Positions 17,174 to 26,602 are shown, numbered from the stretch's first letter. The stretch: 64,000 nucleotides of DNA from JAFAXD01 sp035472475 (GCA_035472475.1 DATIPA010000019.1:1-64000); one strand, 5' to 3'. Numbers and translations: made by a program. Notes: generated by a model not told the origin, from the letters alone.

Positions 17174-18148
17174 TCAATGCAGGCTTGGCCCTTTCAGCAG
17201 GCGACTGCGATCGGCTGAGGTGACTTTCGCTTCAAAGGTGCGGCCGTCGCGGTAGATCGTAAAGGGAACCTCGACGCCCGCCTGGCCGACGGACCAGATC
17301 CGGCGAAAGAGGCCGCCTAGCGAATCGACCTTGGTTCCCGCAACCGCGAGCACCATGTCGCCAACCCGCAGGTTCGCGCGTGCGGCCGGGCCGCTTTTGG
17401 CAAGGCCGGCGATGACGAGCTTGTCCTCCACCTCGGTGGCGTACAGTCCGAGCCACGGTCGTGGCGGATGATTCGGCCTCCCCATGGTCATCAGGTCGTC
17501 CAAAATCGGCTTGAGCAGATCGATCGGGACGCTCATGTTGAGATGTCCGGCAGTGCCCGCACCCTGCGCCTGCTGCAATTGCAGCGATCCGACCCCGATC
17601 AGTTCGCCGCTCGCACCGATGACGGCAGTTCCGCCCCAATTCGGGTGCGCGGGCGTCGTGAAAATGGCCTCGTCCAGCACGTATTCCCAATAGCCGGCAT
17701 ATTCCTGCTTGCTGACGATACGCGCGGCCAGCGAGTGCTTGCGCCCGCCGGCTCCGGCGATCACCACCGCGTCCCCGACGCGTGCCTGGCCCGAACTGCC
17801 GAGCGGCAAGGGCGGAACATCGAGCCGCGCCAACGCCTGCACTAGGCCAAAGCCCGTCTCCTGGTCGTAAGCAAGCACTGTGCCCGGCACGGCTCGCCCA
17901 TCGAACAGCGTCAGCCAGATCGCCTCAGCCTCGGTGATGAGATATCCGATGGTCAATACGACATTGTTGCGTATCAGGACTCCGTTGCCGGCACGCTCGG
18001 TGCCCAGAATTTCAGCCGTGAACGCATCCGCCGGGATCACGGCGCTCAACCCTACGACCGCATTCAAGGCCTGATCGAGATCGTAGGCATAGTCTCCGGG
18101 CTTCGGCTGAACCGATGGGGGAAATTCCCAGTTGCTCGCAGAAGGCAT
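17174..18148 (-). CDS. HtrA/S1C-like protein with PDZ domain and missing catalytic triad
   Basis: A 324-aa protein with the trypsin-like S1C fold followed by a PDZ domain, but no signal peptide. Fold markers: GNGVLIRNNVVLT (55-66), DQETGFGLVQ (95-104), LPLGSSGQARVGDAVVIAG, NWGGTAVIGASGELIGV (170-186), and PDZ residues 231-310 (PWLGLYATEV, GPAARANLRVGDMVLAV). At the triad positions His is Tyr69 (TIGYLI for TNxHVV), Asp is Gly99 (DQETG for DPxTD) and Ser is Trp171 (NWGG for NSGG). It should therefore be proteolytically inactive, perhaps a scaffold or chaperone. GGAAA precedes the ATG. Divergent from the M23 gene. Confidence 0.85.
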   Translation of the reverse strand: MPSASNWEFPPSVQPKPGDYAYDLDQALNAVVGLSAVIPADAFTAEILGTERAGNGVLIRNNVVLTIGYLITEAEAIWLTLFDGRAVPGTVLAYDQETGFGLVQALARLDVPPLPLGSSGQARVGDAVVIAGAGGRKHSLAARIVSKQEYAGYWEYVLDEAIFTTPAHPNWGGTAVIGASGELIGVGSLQLQQAQGAGTAGHLNMSVPIDLLKPILDDLMTMGRPNHPPRPWLGLYATEVEDKLVIAGLAKSGPAARANLRVGDMVLAVAGTKVDSLGGLFRRIWSVGQAGVEVPFTIYRDGRTFEAKVTSADRSRLLKGPSLH

Positions 18149-18350
18149 TTCGCTTTTCCTGCCAACTCAAAAGTCGACCCTCGCCCCAAGATTACACCAC
18201 CCTATGTGATTGTCCCAAATGGTGTTCACAAGCCTGCTGTCGCACCCTGTCGGCAGCGCTCGAGGCGCGATCGCGACTTGGCAGAAGCAAACGATTCCAC
18301 GATAGTCGGAACGGTTGCCGAGTAATTACGTGCACGAAGGGAGATTTTGG

Positions 18351-20252
18351 ATGCGGGCAATGTCGGCCGGATTGCTGCTTGCGTGCGTGCTGGGAACAGC
18401 CTGCGCGCAGGATATGATCCCGCCGCATATTGCCGTGGCGCCCGTCGACTGGGACGCCGTGCAGAGCGAGCTTGGAAACAGCGAGGCATTGCGCCTCCTG
18501 CTCGCCGATCCAGGCGCATCCGCGCTGAAAGAGCTGAACAAGGCGGCCGCGCGAGCATATCCGGCAATCCCGCAAAGCGCGGTGCCGGTTCTGCTTCCGA
18601 TCGACGCAGCGGCGCTGCTGCGCGCGCCTGCCGAAGGGGGCGAACTCAAAGACGATAGCAATGCGGGACCGCGGCTCACATTCCTGATGACCGGTCCTTC
18701 CGGCTACGATGCAGTCTTCGCGGTGCACCGGCCGGAGTCCGAGGGCACAGACGTGCGTCGCGATGTCGGGGTTCTGATTTCGGGATCGTTGCTGCTCTAC
18801 GAGCTCGATGAGCCCAAGCTCGCGACCGATGAACCCGCGAAGGACAAGGAGCTCGCCGCGCAATTTCCCGACATCCGCCGGATCTTTCTCGAACACCATC
18901 TGCGGTTTGCGTTCGTGCGTTTCGGGGTGACATATGTGGTGTCGACGGAGTGTTATGACGGCCCGAGCCGCGGGCGCCGACTGTCCTGCACGGCGGCCGA
19001 TCAGCTTCTGACCAGTTTCACCAAGTCATTGCAGCTGGTCGGCGGCACACCACAATCTGCGCCCGAGACCGCGACCACGATTGATCGGCCGACCGACACC
19101 TCGCCAGCGTTCACCTACAATTCTCCCGGCCGGCTGCTGCCGAACACCGGCTTTCGCGGCCGCGATGGCGTCGTTGACTACACGGTCTACGCCAAAATCC
19201 GGTTTCCGCTTGCGCAGGCCCCGGCTTACGCAAACTCCCAGTCGTTCCTCAACTGGGGCGATTGCGACCACACCGGACGCTCATCGCGATCGGGCGCCAA
19301 GGGCGCGCCTTATCGCTGTCGGGTGAACGGCAAGCCGCTGGTTTTCGACGAGTCCGTTGCGGAAAATCGCTCGTATCCCTGGCGCGACAACTTCTGCGAA
19401 CATCGCTCGTTCCTGGTAGGCCAATGTCCGGGCGGCCATGGCCATCAGGGTCAGGACATCCGGCCGACGACCTGTAAGCTCCGCAACGAGGGCGGCGACC
19501 GCTGCCTGCCCTACCAGGACGATGTGGCGGCGGTCCGCGACGGCGTGATCCTGCGCGGCTCTGGTCGCGAACTGACCTATCTGTTCGTCAACGTCTCGGG
19601 TGAACACATCCGCTTTCGGTATCTGCACATGAACCCGAAAATGCTCGACGCCGATGGTGTGCTCAGCGGACGCGCGGTGCGCGAGGGCGAGTTGATCGGC
19701 AAGGTCGGAACGTTCGACCGGCGCGAATTCGGCACCACCTATCATCTGCATTTCGACACGCAGGTGCTGACCAAATACGGTTGGATGTTCGTCAATCCCT
19801 ACATGACACTGGTCGCGGCCTATGAGCGGTTGCTCGGCGCGCGCGGCCGGGAAATCAAGGAGGAGCTCGAGCCGAGCGTGACGGCTGCGGCCGTCGCGGA
19901 GGCGGTGACGCAGGCGCAGGGGGCGACCGGTGCGCCGCTCGACATCGGTCAGGCCCATGCTAGCCTCACCGGGGGTGACGACGACCACCGGGTCGGCCAG
20001 GACAAATCGAGTGGCATCAGCGAACGGCTCAAAATTGCGAGCCTGCCCAAGTCGGAGAGCATTTCTTCACGTCGGAGCGAGCGCGATAGCGATGCTCACG
20101 AGCGGAGCAGCGCGCGCGCAAAGCACGGGGTTCGAGCGTTGGGTCATCACGTTTCGGCCAAAAGCCATCGCGCGCGGCGTGCCGGAAGCGACCTACACGC
20201 GCGTCATGAGCGGGGTAAAACCCGATACAGCCGTTTACGCGCTGGTCGCTAG
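18351..20252 (+). CDS. M23 (LytM-type) peptidase-like periplasmic protein with anomalous C-terminal tail
   Basis: Probably acts on cell-wall peptides. Up to 633 aa, with a signal peptide (MRAMSAGLLLACVLGTACAQ) and a long N-terminal region of unknown fold. The M23 core has HQGQDI (HxGxD zinc ligands, about residue 365) and YHLHFDTQV (HxH, about 466). Start at 18351 has GGAGA upstream. From about residue 560 the sequence turns Arg/His/Ser-rich and overlaps the next gene in another frame by at least 240 bases, as if the native stop were lost by a frameshift. The real protein may be about 560-580 aa. Confidence 0.75.
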   Translation: MRAMSAGLLLACVLGTACAQDMIPPHIAVAPVDWDAVQSELGNSEALRLLLADPGASALKELNKAAARAYPAIPQSAVPVLLPIDAAALLRAPAEGGELKDDSNAGPRLTFLMTGPSGYDAVFAVHRPESEGTDVRRDVGVLISGSLLLYELDEPKLATDEPAKDKELAAQFPDIRRIFLEHHLRFAFVRFGVTYVVSTECYDGPSRGRRLSCTAADQLLTSFTKSLQLVGGTPQSAPETATTIDRPTDTSPAFTYNSPGRLLPNTGFRGRDGVVDYTVYAKIRFPLAQAPAYANSQSFLNWGDCDHTGRSSRSGAKGAPYRCRVNGKPLVFDESVAENRSYPWRDNFCEHRSFLVGQCPGGHGHQGQDIRPTTCKLRNEGGDRCLPYQDDVAAVRDGVILRGSGRELTYLFVNVSGEHIRFRYLHMNPKMLDADGVLSGRAVREGELIGKVGTFDRREFGTTYHLHFDTQVLTKYGWMFVNPYMTLVAAYERLLGARGREIKEELEPSVTAAAVAEAVTQAQGATGAPLDIGQAHASLTGGDDDHRVGQDKSSGISERLKIASLPKSESISSRRSERDSDAHERSSARAKHGVRALGHHVSAKSHRARRAGSDLHARHERGKTRYSRLRAGR

Positions 20253-21255
20253 GCAGGACGAGTTCACCGAGGAACTCTGGCAGTATCTCAATCGCCGCGT
20301 GTCCGACCTGCGCATTCGGATCGGCCGCGAGCGCGCTCAGCAATATGCACCGTTGCTCGCCCGCGTCGAGCAGGACTACGGCGTCGACCGGTTCTTGCTG
20401 CTGTCGTTGTGGGGCAACGAATCGAGCTACGGCGACGTCGTCGATAATCCGAAGTACATGCGCCCAGTCATTCCTGCGCTTGCCGCGCTCGCCTATGGCG
20501 AGCCGCGCCGGCGCGCCTATTGGGAGCAGGAACTGATCAACGCGCTCAAGATTGTTGATCGGGGCTGGGGCGATCCACAGGAGATGATCGGCTCGTGGGC
20601 GGGCGCGATGGGCCACACCCAGTGGATGCCGGAAGTCTGGCTCAACATGGGCGTCGACTACGATCATGACGGCCGCATCAACCCATACGGCAAGCCCGAC
20701 GACGCTCTCGCCGGCACTGCCCGCTTTCTGGTGGAGCGCGGGCACTACCGCCGTGGCGAAGCCTGGGGCTGTGAGGTCAAACTCCCCAGCGGACGCGGCG
20801 CCGACAGCGGCACCCGCACCTATCAGCAATGGCAGGAGCGTGGGGTCGTGCGGGCCGACGGCAAGCCGTTTGCCCCGGCGCAAGACCGCGTTCACCTGAC
20901 GGTGCCGGTGCGCGGCGGCCCGGCATTTCTGACCGGACAGAATTTTGCGGCCGTCAAAAGCTACAATCCTGCCTTCAGCTATGCACTGGCGGTCTGCTAT
21001 CTCGCCGACCGTATCCGAGGTGACGGACCGTTCGTCCAGCAATTCCCCGGTGGCGAGCGCGTTCCGACGGTCGAGGAAGTCCAGGAGATGCAGCGCCGGC
21101 TCACCGCCGCGGGCTTCGACACCGGCGGGGCCGACGGCCGCGTCGGCCGCGATACCATGCAGGCAGTACGCGCCTATCAACGCAAAGTCGGCATGGAACC
21201 GGCCGACGGCTACCCGGGGCTCAAGGTGCTGGCCCGGCTGCGGGAAGGCGCTTGA
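20011..21255 (+). CDS. MltB-type lytic murein transglycosylase with peptidoglycan-binding domain
   Basis: Family 3 lytic transglycosylase, cleaves glycan strands to 1,6-anhydromuramyl products. From GTG 20011 it has 414 aa: a Tat-like signal (PSRRAFLHVGASAIAMLTSG, cleavage at ARAQ), the catalytic domain with LSLWGNESSYG (catalytic Glu), MIGSWAGAMGHTQWMP and the Asp-rich GVDYDHDGRINPYG, and a C-terminal PG_binding_1 domain (VQEMQRRLTAAGFDTGGADG, GRDTMQAVRAYQ). Alternative starts are TTG 20035 and ATG 19930. The start region lies inside the 3' part of the M23-like gene in another frame. Both products are wall hydrolases, so co-expression makes sense. Confidence 0.85.
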   Translation: MASANGSKLRACPSRRAFLHVGASAIAMLTSGAARAQSTGFERWVITFRPKAIARGVPEATYTRVMSGVKPDTAVYALVARQDEFTEELWQYLNRRVSDLRIRIGRERAQQYAPLLARVEQDYGVDRFLLLSLWGNESSYGDVVDNPKYMRPVIPALAALAYGEPRRRAYWEQELINALKIVDRGWGDPQEMIGSWAGAMGHTQWMPEVWLNMGVDYDHDGRINPYGKPDDALAGTARFLVERGHYRRGEAWGCEVKLPSGRGADSGTRTYQQWQERGVVRADGKPFAPAQDRVHLTVPVRGGPAFLTGQNFAAVKSYNPAFSYALAVCYLADRIRGDGPFVQQFPGGERVPTVEEVQEMQRRLTAAGFDTGGADGRVGRDTMQAVRAYQRKVGMEPADGYPGLKVLARLREGA

Positions 21256-21341
21256 CGTACAGTTCCGGCGCTGAAACCGATTTCCACTTGCGCAAAAAAA
21301 ATGCTCTAACTCGACGGATATTCATCCGCCGGAAAGCCCCG

Positions 21342-23165
21342 ATGACCACCACGAGACGTGACGGCGCAGCAGCCCGCAAGACCCCGATTGTCAACGATAC
21401 CGCAGCGCTGGAACGGCCGACCCCCGCCGGGGTAAACGCGCCGATGTTCGGCAGCGACGTCGCGGCCGACGCGCTGCGCGCGCTCGACGTTCCCTATATC
21501 GCGCTCAATCCGGGGGCGAGCTTTCGCGGCCTGCACGATTCACTCGTCAACTACCTGGGAAATTCAACTCCGCAGATGCTGCTGTGCCTGCATGAGGAGG
21601 CGGCGGTCGCGATCGCCCATGGCTACGCCAAGGTAACCGGCAAGGCGATGGCGGCGGCGGTGCATTCCAACGTCGGGCTGATGCACGCGACCATGGCGTT
21701 CTTCAATGCCTGGTGCGACCGCATGCCGGTGATCGTGCTTGGCGCCACCGGGCCGGTCGACGCCGCCAAGCGCCGTCCATGGATCGATTGGATCCACACC
21801 GCGCGCGACCAGGGGGCGCTGGTGCGCAACTACACGAAATGGGACGACCAGCCGGCCTCGCCGTCGGCGATCCGCGAAGCCGTGCTGCGCGCGGGCTGGA
21901 TTGCAAACACCACGCCCAAGGGTCCCGTGTACGTCAACCTCGATGCGGAGCTGCAGGAGGCGAAGATCGCCGAACCGCTGCCGCCGGTCGACACGGCGCG
22001 CCTCACACCGCAGGTGGCGACCGGCGCACCGCCTGATCTCGTGCAGCGCGCGCTCGAACTCCTGACAGCCGCCAAGCGCCCGCTCATTCTGGTCGGACGC
22101 GTGTCGCGCGACGTCGCAGCCTGGGATCGCCGCATCGCGCTTGTCGACGCCTTGGGTGCGCGCGTCGCATCAAGCCTGCACGTCGGGGCCGCCTTCCCGA
22201 CCGATCATCCGCTGCACGTCGGCGCGCCTGCTTCGTTCCATAACGCCGAGCTGGTCGCCGCGATGCGCGAGGCGGACGTCATTCTCAGCCTCGATTGGGT
22301 CGATCTCGGCGGAACCCTCAAAGCGCTTGGCGGACCGCCGACGGCGACCGTCATTCAGGTGTCCATGGACCATCAGGTGCACAACGGGTGGAGCATGGAT
22401 TACATGGCGCTGCCCTATGCGGATCTGCTGATCGCCGCGGATACTGACGCCGTCGTGCAGGCGCTACTCGCCGCGCTGGGCCCGCGGCGGGCCAAGCCGG
22501 TTCCGGTGCGCGAGCCCACGCCGGTAGCGGTCCCGCAGGGGCCGTTGGCCTTGGTGCATCTCGCAAGCGCACTCAATGCGGCGGTCGGCGACCGGCCGGT
22601 CTCCCTCACCCACCTTCCGATTTCGTGGACCGGCAGCTGGTGGGATTTCCGCCATCCGCTCGACTATCTCGGCTCCGATGGCGGCGGCGGGCTTGGCGGC
22701 GGGCCCGGCATGTCGGTCGGCGCGGCGCTGGCGCTCAAGGGTAGCGGCCGCCTGCCGATCGCGATTTGCGGCGACGGCGATTTCCTGATGGGTGTGACCG
22801 CGGTCTGGACCGCGGTGCACTACCGCATCCCGTTGCTGTTTGTGATCGCCAACAATCGCTCGTTCTACAACGACGAAGTCCACCAGGAACGCGTTGCCCG
22901 CATGCGCAACCGCCCGGTGGAAAACAAATGGATCGGGCAGCGGATCAGCGATCCGGATCCCGATATCGCCGGAATGGCACGGGCGCAGGGCGCGCGCGGT
23001 TTTGGCCCGGTCAAGGAGATCGCGGATCTGCCGAAGGTCTATGCGGAAGCGATCGCGGCGGTGGACGCCGGCGAAGTGGCGGTGATCGACGTGCACATCG
23101 AGCCCGGTTATTCCCCCGGCGTCGCGGCGGCGATTGCCGCGCACAAGCCGGATCGCAGCGGGTAA
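21342..23165 (+). CDS. Thiamine-diphosphate-dependent enzyme (acetolactate synthase/benzoylformate decarboxylase type)
   Basis: ThDP enzyme of 607 aa, three-domain POX/ALS architecture. Seen: catalytic Glu in LCLHEEAAVAIAHGYAKVTG, central domain, and the ThDP motif GDGDFLMG...FVIANN (GDG followed about 27 residues later by NN). ATG at 21342 has GGAAAG upstream. It is not IlvB: no small subunit, and it heads an operon with a NitT/TauT-type ABC importer (22 bases to the ATP-binding gene start). The likely job is decarboxylation or C-C cleavage of an imported 2-oxo or aromatic acid. The specific reaction cannot be assigned. Confidence 0.85.
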   Translation: MTTTRRDGAAARKTPIVNDTAALERPTPAGVNAPMFGSDVAADALRALDVPYIALNPGASFRGLHDSLVNYLGNSTPQMLLCLHEEAAVAIAHGYAKVTGKAMAAAVHSNVGLMHATMAFFNAWCDRMPVIVLGATGPVDAAKRRPWIDWIHTARDQGALVRNYTKWDDQPASPSAIREAVLRAGWIANTTPKGPVYVNLDAELQEAKIAEPLPPVDTARLTPQVATGAPPDLVQRALELLTAAKRPLILVGRVSRDVAAWDRRIALVDALGARVASSLHVGAAFPTDHPLHVGAPASFHNAELVAAMREADVILSLDWVDLGGTLKALGGPPTATVIQVSMDHQVHNGWSMDYMALPYADLLIAADTDAVVQALLAALGPRRAKPVPVREPTPVAVPQGPLALVHLASALNAAVGDRPVSLTHLPISWTGSWWDFRHPLDYLGSDGGGGLGGGPGMSVGAALALKGSGRLPIAICGDGDFLMGVTAVWTAVHYRIPLLFVIANNRSFYNDEVHQERVARMRNRPVENKWIGQRISDPDPDIAGMARAQGARGFGPVKEIADLPKVYAEAIAAVDAGEVAVIDVHIEPGYSPGVAAAIAAHKPDRSG

Positions 23166-23187
23166 GCGACGACGAATTGGAGACTCG

Positions 23188-24051
23188 ATGGCCGCCGGTC
23201 CTACCCCAACCGCGATCCTCGGGACTGCGGAAGCAGGCGACAGCATCCTGGTCGTCGACGACATCGTCAAACGATTTGCGACGCCAGAGGGTCCGCTCGT
23301 CGCGGTCGACCATGTGTCGCTGCAGGTGAGGCCGGGCGAATTCATAGCGGTGATCGGCCCATCCGGTTGCGGCAAGTCGACCTTGTTCAACATCGTCGGC
23401 GGCTTGGTCGATGACTATCAGGGAACCGTGTCGGTCGCGGGAACCCGGATGCGGGGTCCGCACCCAGCGGTCGGGATGGTGTTTCAGGACGAGTCCACGT
23501 TTCCCTGGCGCAGCGTCGTCGACAACGTCGCGTTCCCGCTCGAGATCGCCGGGATGCGCAAGCACGAACGGCTCGAGCGCGCGCGCCATTTCATCTCGCT
23601 GGTCGGGCTCGATGGGTTCGAGAACCGCTATCCGGCGGAACTCTCCGGCGGCATGCGCCAACGGGTAGCGATCGCACGCACGCTCGCGTCGGAGCCGAAA
23701 ATTCTGCTGATGGACGAGCCGTTCGCGGCGCTCGACGAGCAGACCAGATTGCTGCTGGGCGACAAGGTGCTGCAGATCCAACAGGAGCTGCAGCAGACGA
23801 CCCTCATCATCACCCACAACATCACCGAGGCCGTGCAGCTCGCCGATCGCGTGCTGGTGATGACGTACCGGCCCGGGCGCGTCAAACGCATTGTCGATAT
23901 CGTCTTGCCGCGGCCGCGATCTTCCGCGATCGTGTCTAGCGACGCGTTCGGCCATTACGTGGCCCAAATCTGGAGCGATCTGCGCGAAGAAGCGAGCCGC
24001 GGCATGCGCGACGAGGAAAAGCGGCGCAAGGCGGGAGAGAACGGCCAGTGA
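23188..24051 (+). CDS. ABC transporter ATP-binding protein, NitT/TauT (SsuB-like) family
   Basis: Cytosolic ATPase of an importer, 287 aa. Walker A GPSGCGKST, Q-loop at MVFQDEST, signature LSGGMRQR, Walker B ILLMDEPF and H-loop ITHN are all intact. The FPWRSVVDNVAFPLE segment after the Q-loop is typical of TauB/SsuB. Start at 23188 has TTGGAG upstream; the frame opens earlier within the ThDP gene end. The stop codon overlaps the GTG start of the first permease (GTGA). Works with the two permeases and the receptor that follow. Confidence 0.93.
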   Translation: MAAGPTPTAILGTAEAGDSILVVDDIVKRFATPEGPLVAVDHVSLQVRPGEFIAVIGPSGCGKSTLFNIVGGLVDDYQGTVSVAGTRMRGPHPAVGMVFQDESTFPWRSVVDNVAFPLEIAGMRKHERLERARHFISLVGLDGFENRYPAELSGGMRQRVAIARTLASEPKILLMDEPFAALDEQTRLLLGDKVLQIQQELQQTTLIITHNITEAVQLADRVLVMTYRPGRVKRIVDIVLPRPRSSAIVSSDAFGHYVAQIWSDLREEASRGMRDEEKRRKAGENGQ

Positions 24052-24833
24052 CTTCTGCGACGACGGCCGTGCGGGCGAGCGCATTGACGCGTCTCGGTCC
24101 GGCTGCGCTTGGTATCGCAACGCTGCTTCTGTTGCTGGTCGCCGTTGAAGTGCTGATCCGCACCGGCTTCATCAACAACTACATCGTCCCGACGCCGATC
24201 CAGGTCGCGGCGGCGTTCGAGCGGATCATTTTGGACGAGGGCGTCGGATCGCGCTTTCTCTTGACATTCACCGAGGCCTTCACCGCAGGCGCGATGATCA
24301 CGGTGGTGGGCGTGCTCGCCGGCGTGCTGCTTTATCGGTTCGACCTGCTGCGGCGCGCCACCGAGACCTGGATCGCGGCGCTCGCGTCGGCGCCGACCGT
24401 GCTGATGTATCCGTTGTTCCTGGTGATTTTCGGACGCAGCGCGTGGACCATCATCATGATGGGCTTCGTGGCCGGGTTGCCGCCCGTCATCCTCAAGACA
24501 ATCGAGGGGCTGGTCACCACCCGCAGCGTGCTGGTCGATGTCGGACGCAGCTTCAATCTGAGCCGCATGCAGCTGTTCACCAAGATTCTGCTGCCGGCGG
24601 CGCTGCCGACGATCTTCGTCGGGGTGCGGCTCGGGCTCATCTTCACCTTGATCAACGTGGTCGGCGTCGAGTTCCTGATCAATTTCGGCGGCCTCGGCCA
24701 ATTGATCAACGATCTCGCGGAACGTTACGACCTGCCCGGCACCTATGCGGCGATCTTTTTTGTGATTCTGGTGAGCGTTTGCTTCTTCGTGGTGATCGAA
24801 AGGCTCGAGCGATGGCTGAGACCGGTCGCCTGA
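24048..24833 (+). CDS. ABC transporter permease, NitT/TauT family (first)
   Basis: Membrane subunit of 261 aa with about six helices. The EAA-type loop is at VDVGRSFNLSRMQLFTKILL followed by PAALPTIFVGVRLGL, the pattern of SsuC/TauC permeases. GTG start overlaps the preceding stop. A second, distinct permease gene follows with a 22-base overlap, so the importer probably uses a heterodimeric pore, unlike the homodimer of classical SsuABC. Confidence 0.92.
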   Translation: MTSATTAVRASALTRLGPAALGIATLLLLLVAVEVLIRTGFINNYIVPTPIQVAAAFERIILDEGVGSRFLLTFTEAFTAGAMITVVGVLAGVLLYRFDLLRRATETWIAALASAPTVLMYPLFLVIFGRSAWTIIMMGFVAGLPPVILKTIEGLVTTRSVLVDVGRSFNLSRMQLFTKILLPAALPTIFVGVRLGLIFTLINVVGVEFLINFGGLGQLINDLAERYDLPGTYAAIFFVILVSVCFFVVIERLERWLRPVA

Positions 24834-25606
24834 GGGCCGCGCCGATCCCTCGCGTTGTGGGTGACCCGGTGCTGTGGCTGCGCATCGTGATCGTCATCGT
24901 CGTGCTGGCGATCTGGGAAGCGGTCGCCGCGTCGGGCCTGCTTTACCGTGACGTGGTGCCGTCCTTGCTGGCTATCGCCGGAGCGATCGTCCGGCTGCTG
25001 TCCAACCCGGAATACTACTGGAACCTTGGTGTTACCGCCGGAGAGGTTGGCGCCAGCCTGGTTATCGGCGGGCTGTCGGGCCTGGTCGTTGGATTGGTCC
25101 TGGGAGGTAGCAGGTTGCTGACGAAGGCCTATGAGCCTTATCTCTACTACCTTGGTCCAACGCCCAAGATCATCTTCTTCCCGATCATGATCATGTGGTT
25201 TGGCGTCGGCACCGGCTCGAAGATTGCGATGGGAGCCATCTCCTGCTTCTTCCCGATCGCGCTGTCGGCTGCTGCCGGAATGCGGCAGATCGAGCCAATT
25301 CTCATCCGCGTCGGCCGCAGCTTCCGTGCCAATACGTGGCAAATGGCAACGAAGATTTATTTGCCGGCCATGCGCCATCCGATTATCAACGGCGTCCGCC
25401 TCGGTCTCGGTGTCGCGATCATCGGGACCTTGCTGGCGGAGACCAAGCTCTCGAACAGCGGTATCGGTTTCCTAATCATCCAGGCCTACACATTGTTCGA
25501 TATGCCGCGCATGTATGCGATGCTGATCGTCGTATTCGTCCTTGCCATCGGCGCCAATGCGCTCGTCGGCTGGGTCGGCCGCCTCGACCGCGTCAAAGTC
25601 CGTTGA
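24812..25606 (+). CDS. ABC transporter permease, NitT/TauT family (second)
   Basis: Second membrane subunit, 264 aa. N-terminal helix WLRIVIVIVVLAIWEAVAAS, then the EAA-type loop RVGRSFRANTWQMATKIYLP with AMRHPIINGVRLGLGVAI. The ATG at 24812 lies inside the end of the first permease; the longer open frame is read-through. The end is 14 bases before the GTG of the receptor gene. Confidence 0.92.
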   Translation: MAETGRLRAAPIPRVVGDPVLWLRIVIVIVVLAIWEAVAASGLLYRDVVPSLLAIAGAIVRLLSNPEYYWNLGVTAGEVGASLVIGGLSGLVVGLVLGGSRLLTKAYEPYLYYLGPTPKIIFFPIMIMWFGVGTGSKIAMGAISCFFPIALSAAAGMRQIEPILIRVGRSFRANTWQMATKIYLPAMRHPIINGVRLGLGVAIIGTLLAETKLSNSGIGFLIIQAYTLFDMPRMYAMLIVVFVLAIGANALVGWVGRLDRVKVR

Positions 25607-25620
25607 GCGGGGAGAGCGCC

Positions 25621-26595
25621 GTGATCCATGACCCGGGCCGAACCGCGCTGATCGCCGCTGTTGCGGTCGTCGCGAGCTTGGCTTGCGGGTCCGCGCGCTC
25701 GGACGATCTGTTCAAGCTCACCATCGGCCAGCGCGGGGCCTGGGATACGGCCGTCACCGAACTCGGGAGCCAAGCTGTAATCTTCAAGAAATACGGCTTG
25801 GTGCTTGACACGACCTATACATCGGGAACCGACGAGACGTTGGCGCCCGTGATCGCAGGCACGGCCGATGCCGGCCTTGCGGTTGGGACCTTGGGCGCTA
25901 TTGCGGCGTTCGCCAAAGGTGACCCGGTCCGCATCATCGGCGCCGAGGCCACCGGTGCAGCGGATTATTGGTATTCCAAAACAACCTCCTCGATCCGCAC
26001 CCTCGACGATACCAATGGCAAGACCATCGCGTTTTCCACCAAGGGTTCGTCAACCGACTCGATTGTGCGCGCATTCATCAAAGAATTCGACCTCAAGGCC
26101 AAGCCAGTCGCGACCGGCAATCCATCGGCGACGCTCGCCGCGGTCATGAATGGTCGCGTCGATGTCGGCTGGGCGCCGCCGCCCTTCGGCTTCAAGGAGA
26201 TGGAGGACGGCCAGATCCGGCTGGTTGCGAAAGCAACCGACGCGGCCATTGTTCGCGATCAAACCATCCGCGTCATTGTCGCCAACGCACAAGCGCTGGC
26301 GCAACGCGGCGACGTGTTCCGTCGCTTCATGCAGGCCTACCGCGACTCGATCGACTACATGTACGGCGGCAGCCCAAAGGTGATCGACGCATATGCGGCT
26401 TTCGCCGGCATACCGGAGCCGATGGCGCGGCGCGTGCGCGACGATTTCTTTCCAAAGTCGTTGCTCGACCCCGACGGGATCAAAGGGCTCGACATGCTGA
26501 TAAAAGACGCGGTGGCGCTCAAGTTCATCTCGGCCCCATTGAGCCAGGAGCAATTGTCGGTGCTCATCCAGCTGCAACCGCCGCTGACGCATTGA
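25621..26595 (+). CDS. ABC transporter substrate-binding protein, NitT/TauT (SsuA/THI5-like) family
   Basis: Periplasmic receptor of 324 aa with a signal peptide (residues 1-27, ending GSARSDD). Two-lobed NMT1/THI5-like fold: EYGL-type KKYGLVLDTTYTSGTDET, AGTADAGLAVGTLGAIAAF, the KTIAFSTKGSSTDSIVRAF segment and NGRVDVGWAPPPFGF. GTG at 25621 with GGGGAGAG upstream is the start. Last gene of the ThDP-enzyme operon; its ligand is probably the precursor of the ThDP enzyme's substrate. Confidence 0.92.
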   Translation: MIHDPGRTALIAAVAVVASLACGSARSDDLFKLTIGQRGAWDTAVTELGSQAVIFKKYGLVLDTTYTSGTDETLAPVIAGTADAGLAVGTLGAIAAFAKGDPVRIIGAEATGAADYWYSKTTSSIRTLDDTNGKTIAFSTKGSSTDSIVRAFIKEFDLKAKPVATGNPSATLAAVMNGRVDVGWAPPPFGFKEMEDGQIRLVAKATDAAIVRDQTIRVIVANAQALAQRGDVFRRFMQAYRDSIDYMYGGSPKVIDAYAAFAGIPEPMARRVRDDFFPKSLLDPDGIKGLDMLIKDAVALKFISAPLSQEQLSVLIQLQPPLTH

Positions 26596-26602
26596 ACAAG
26601 CG

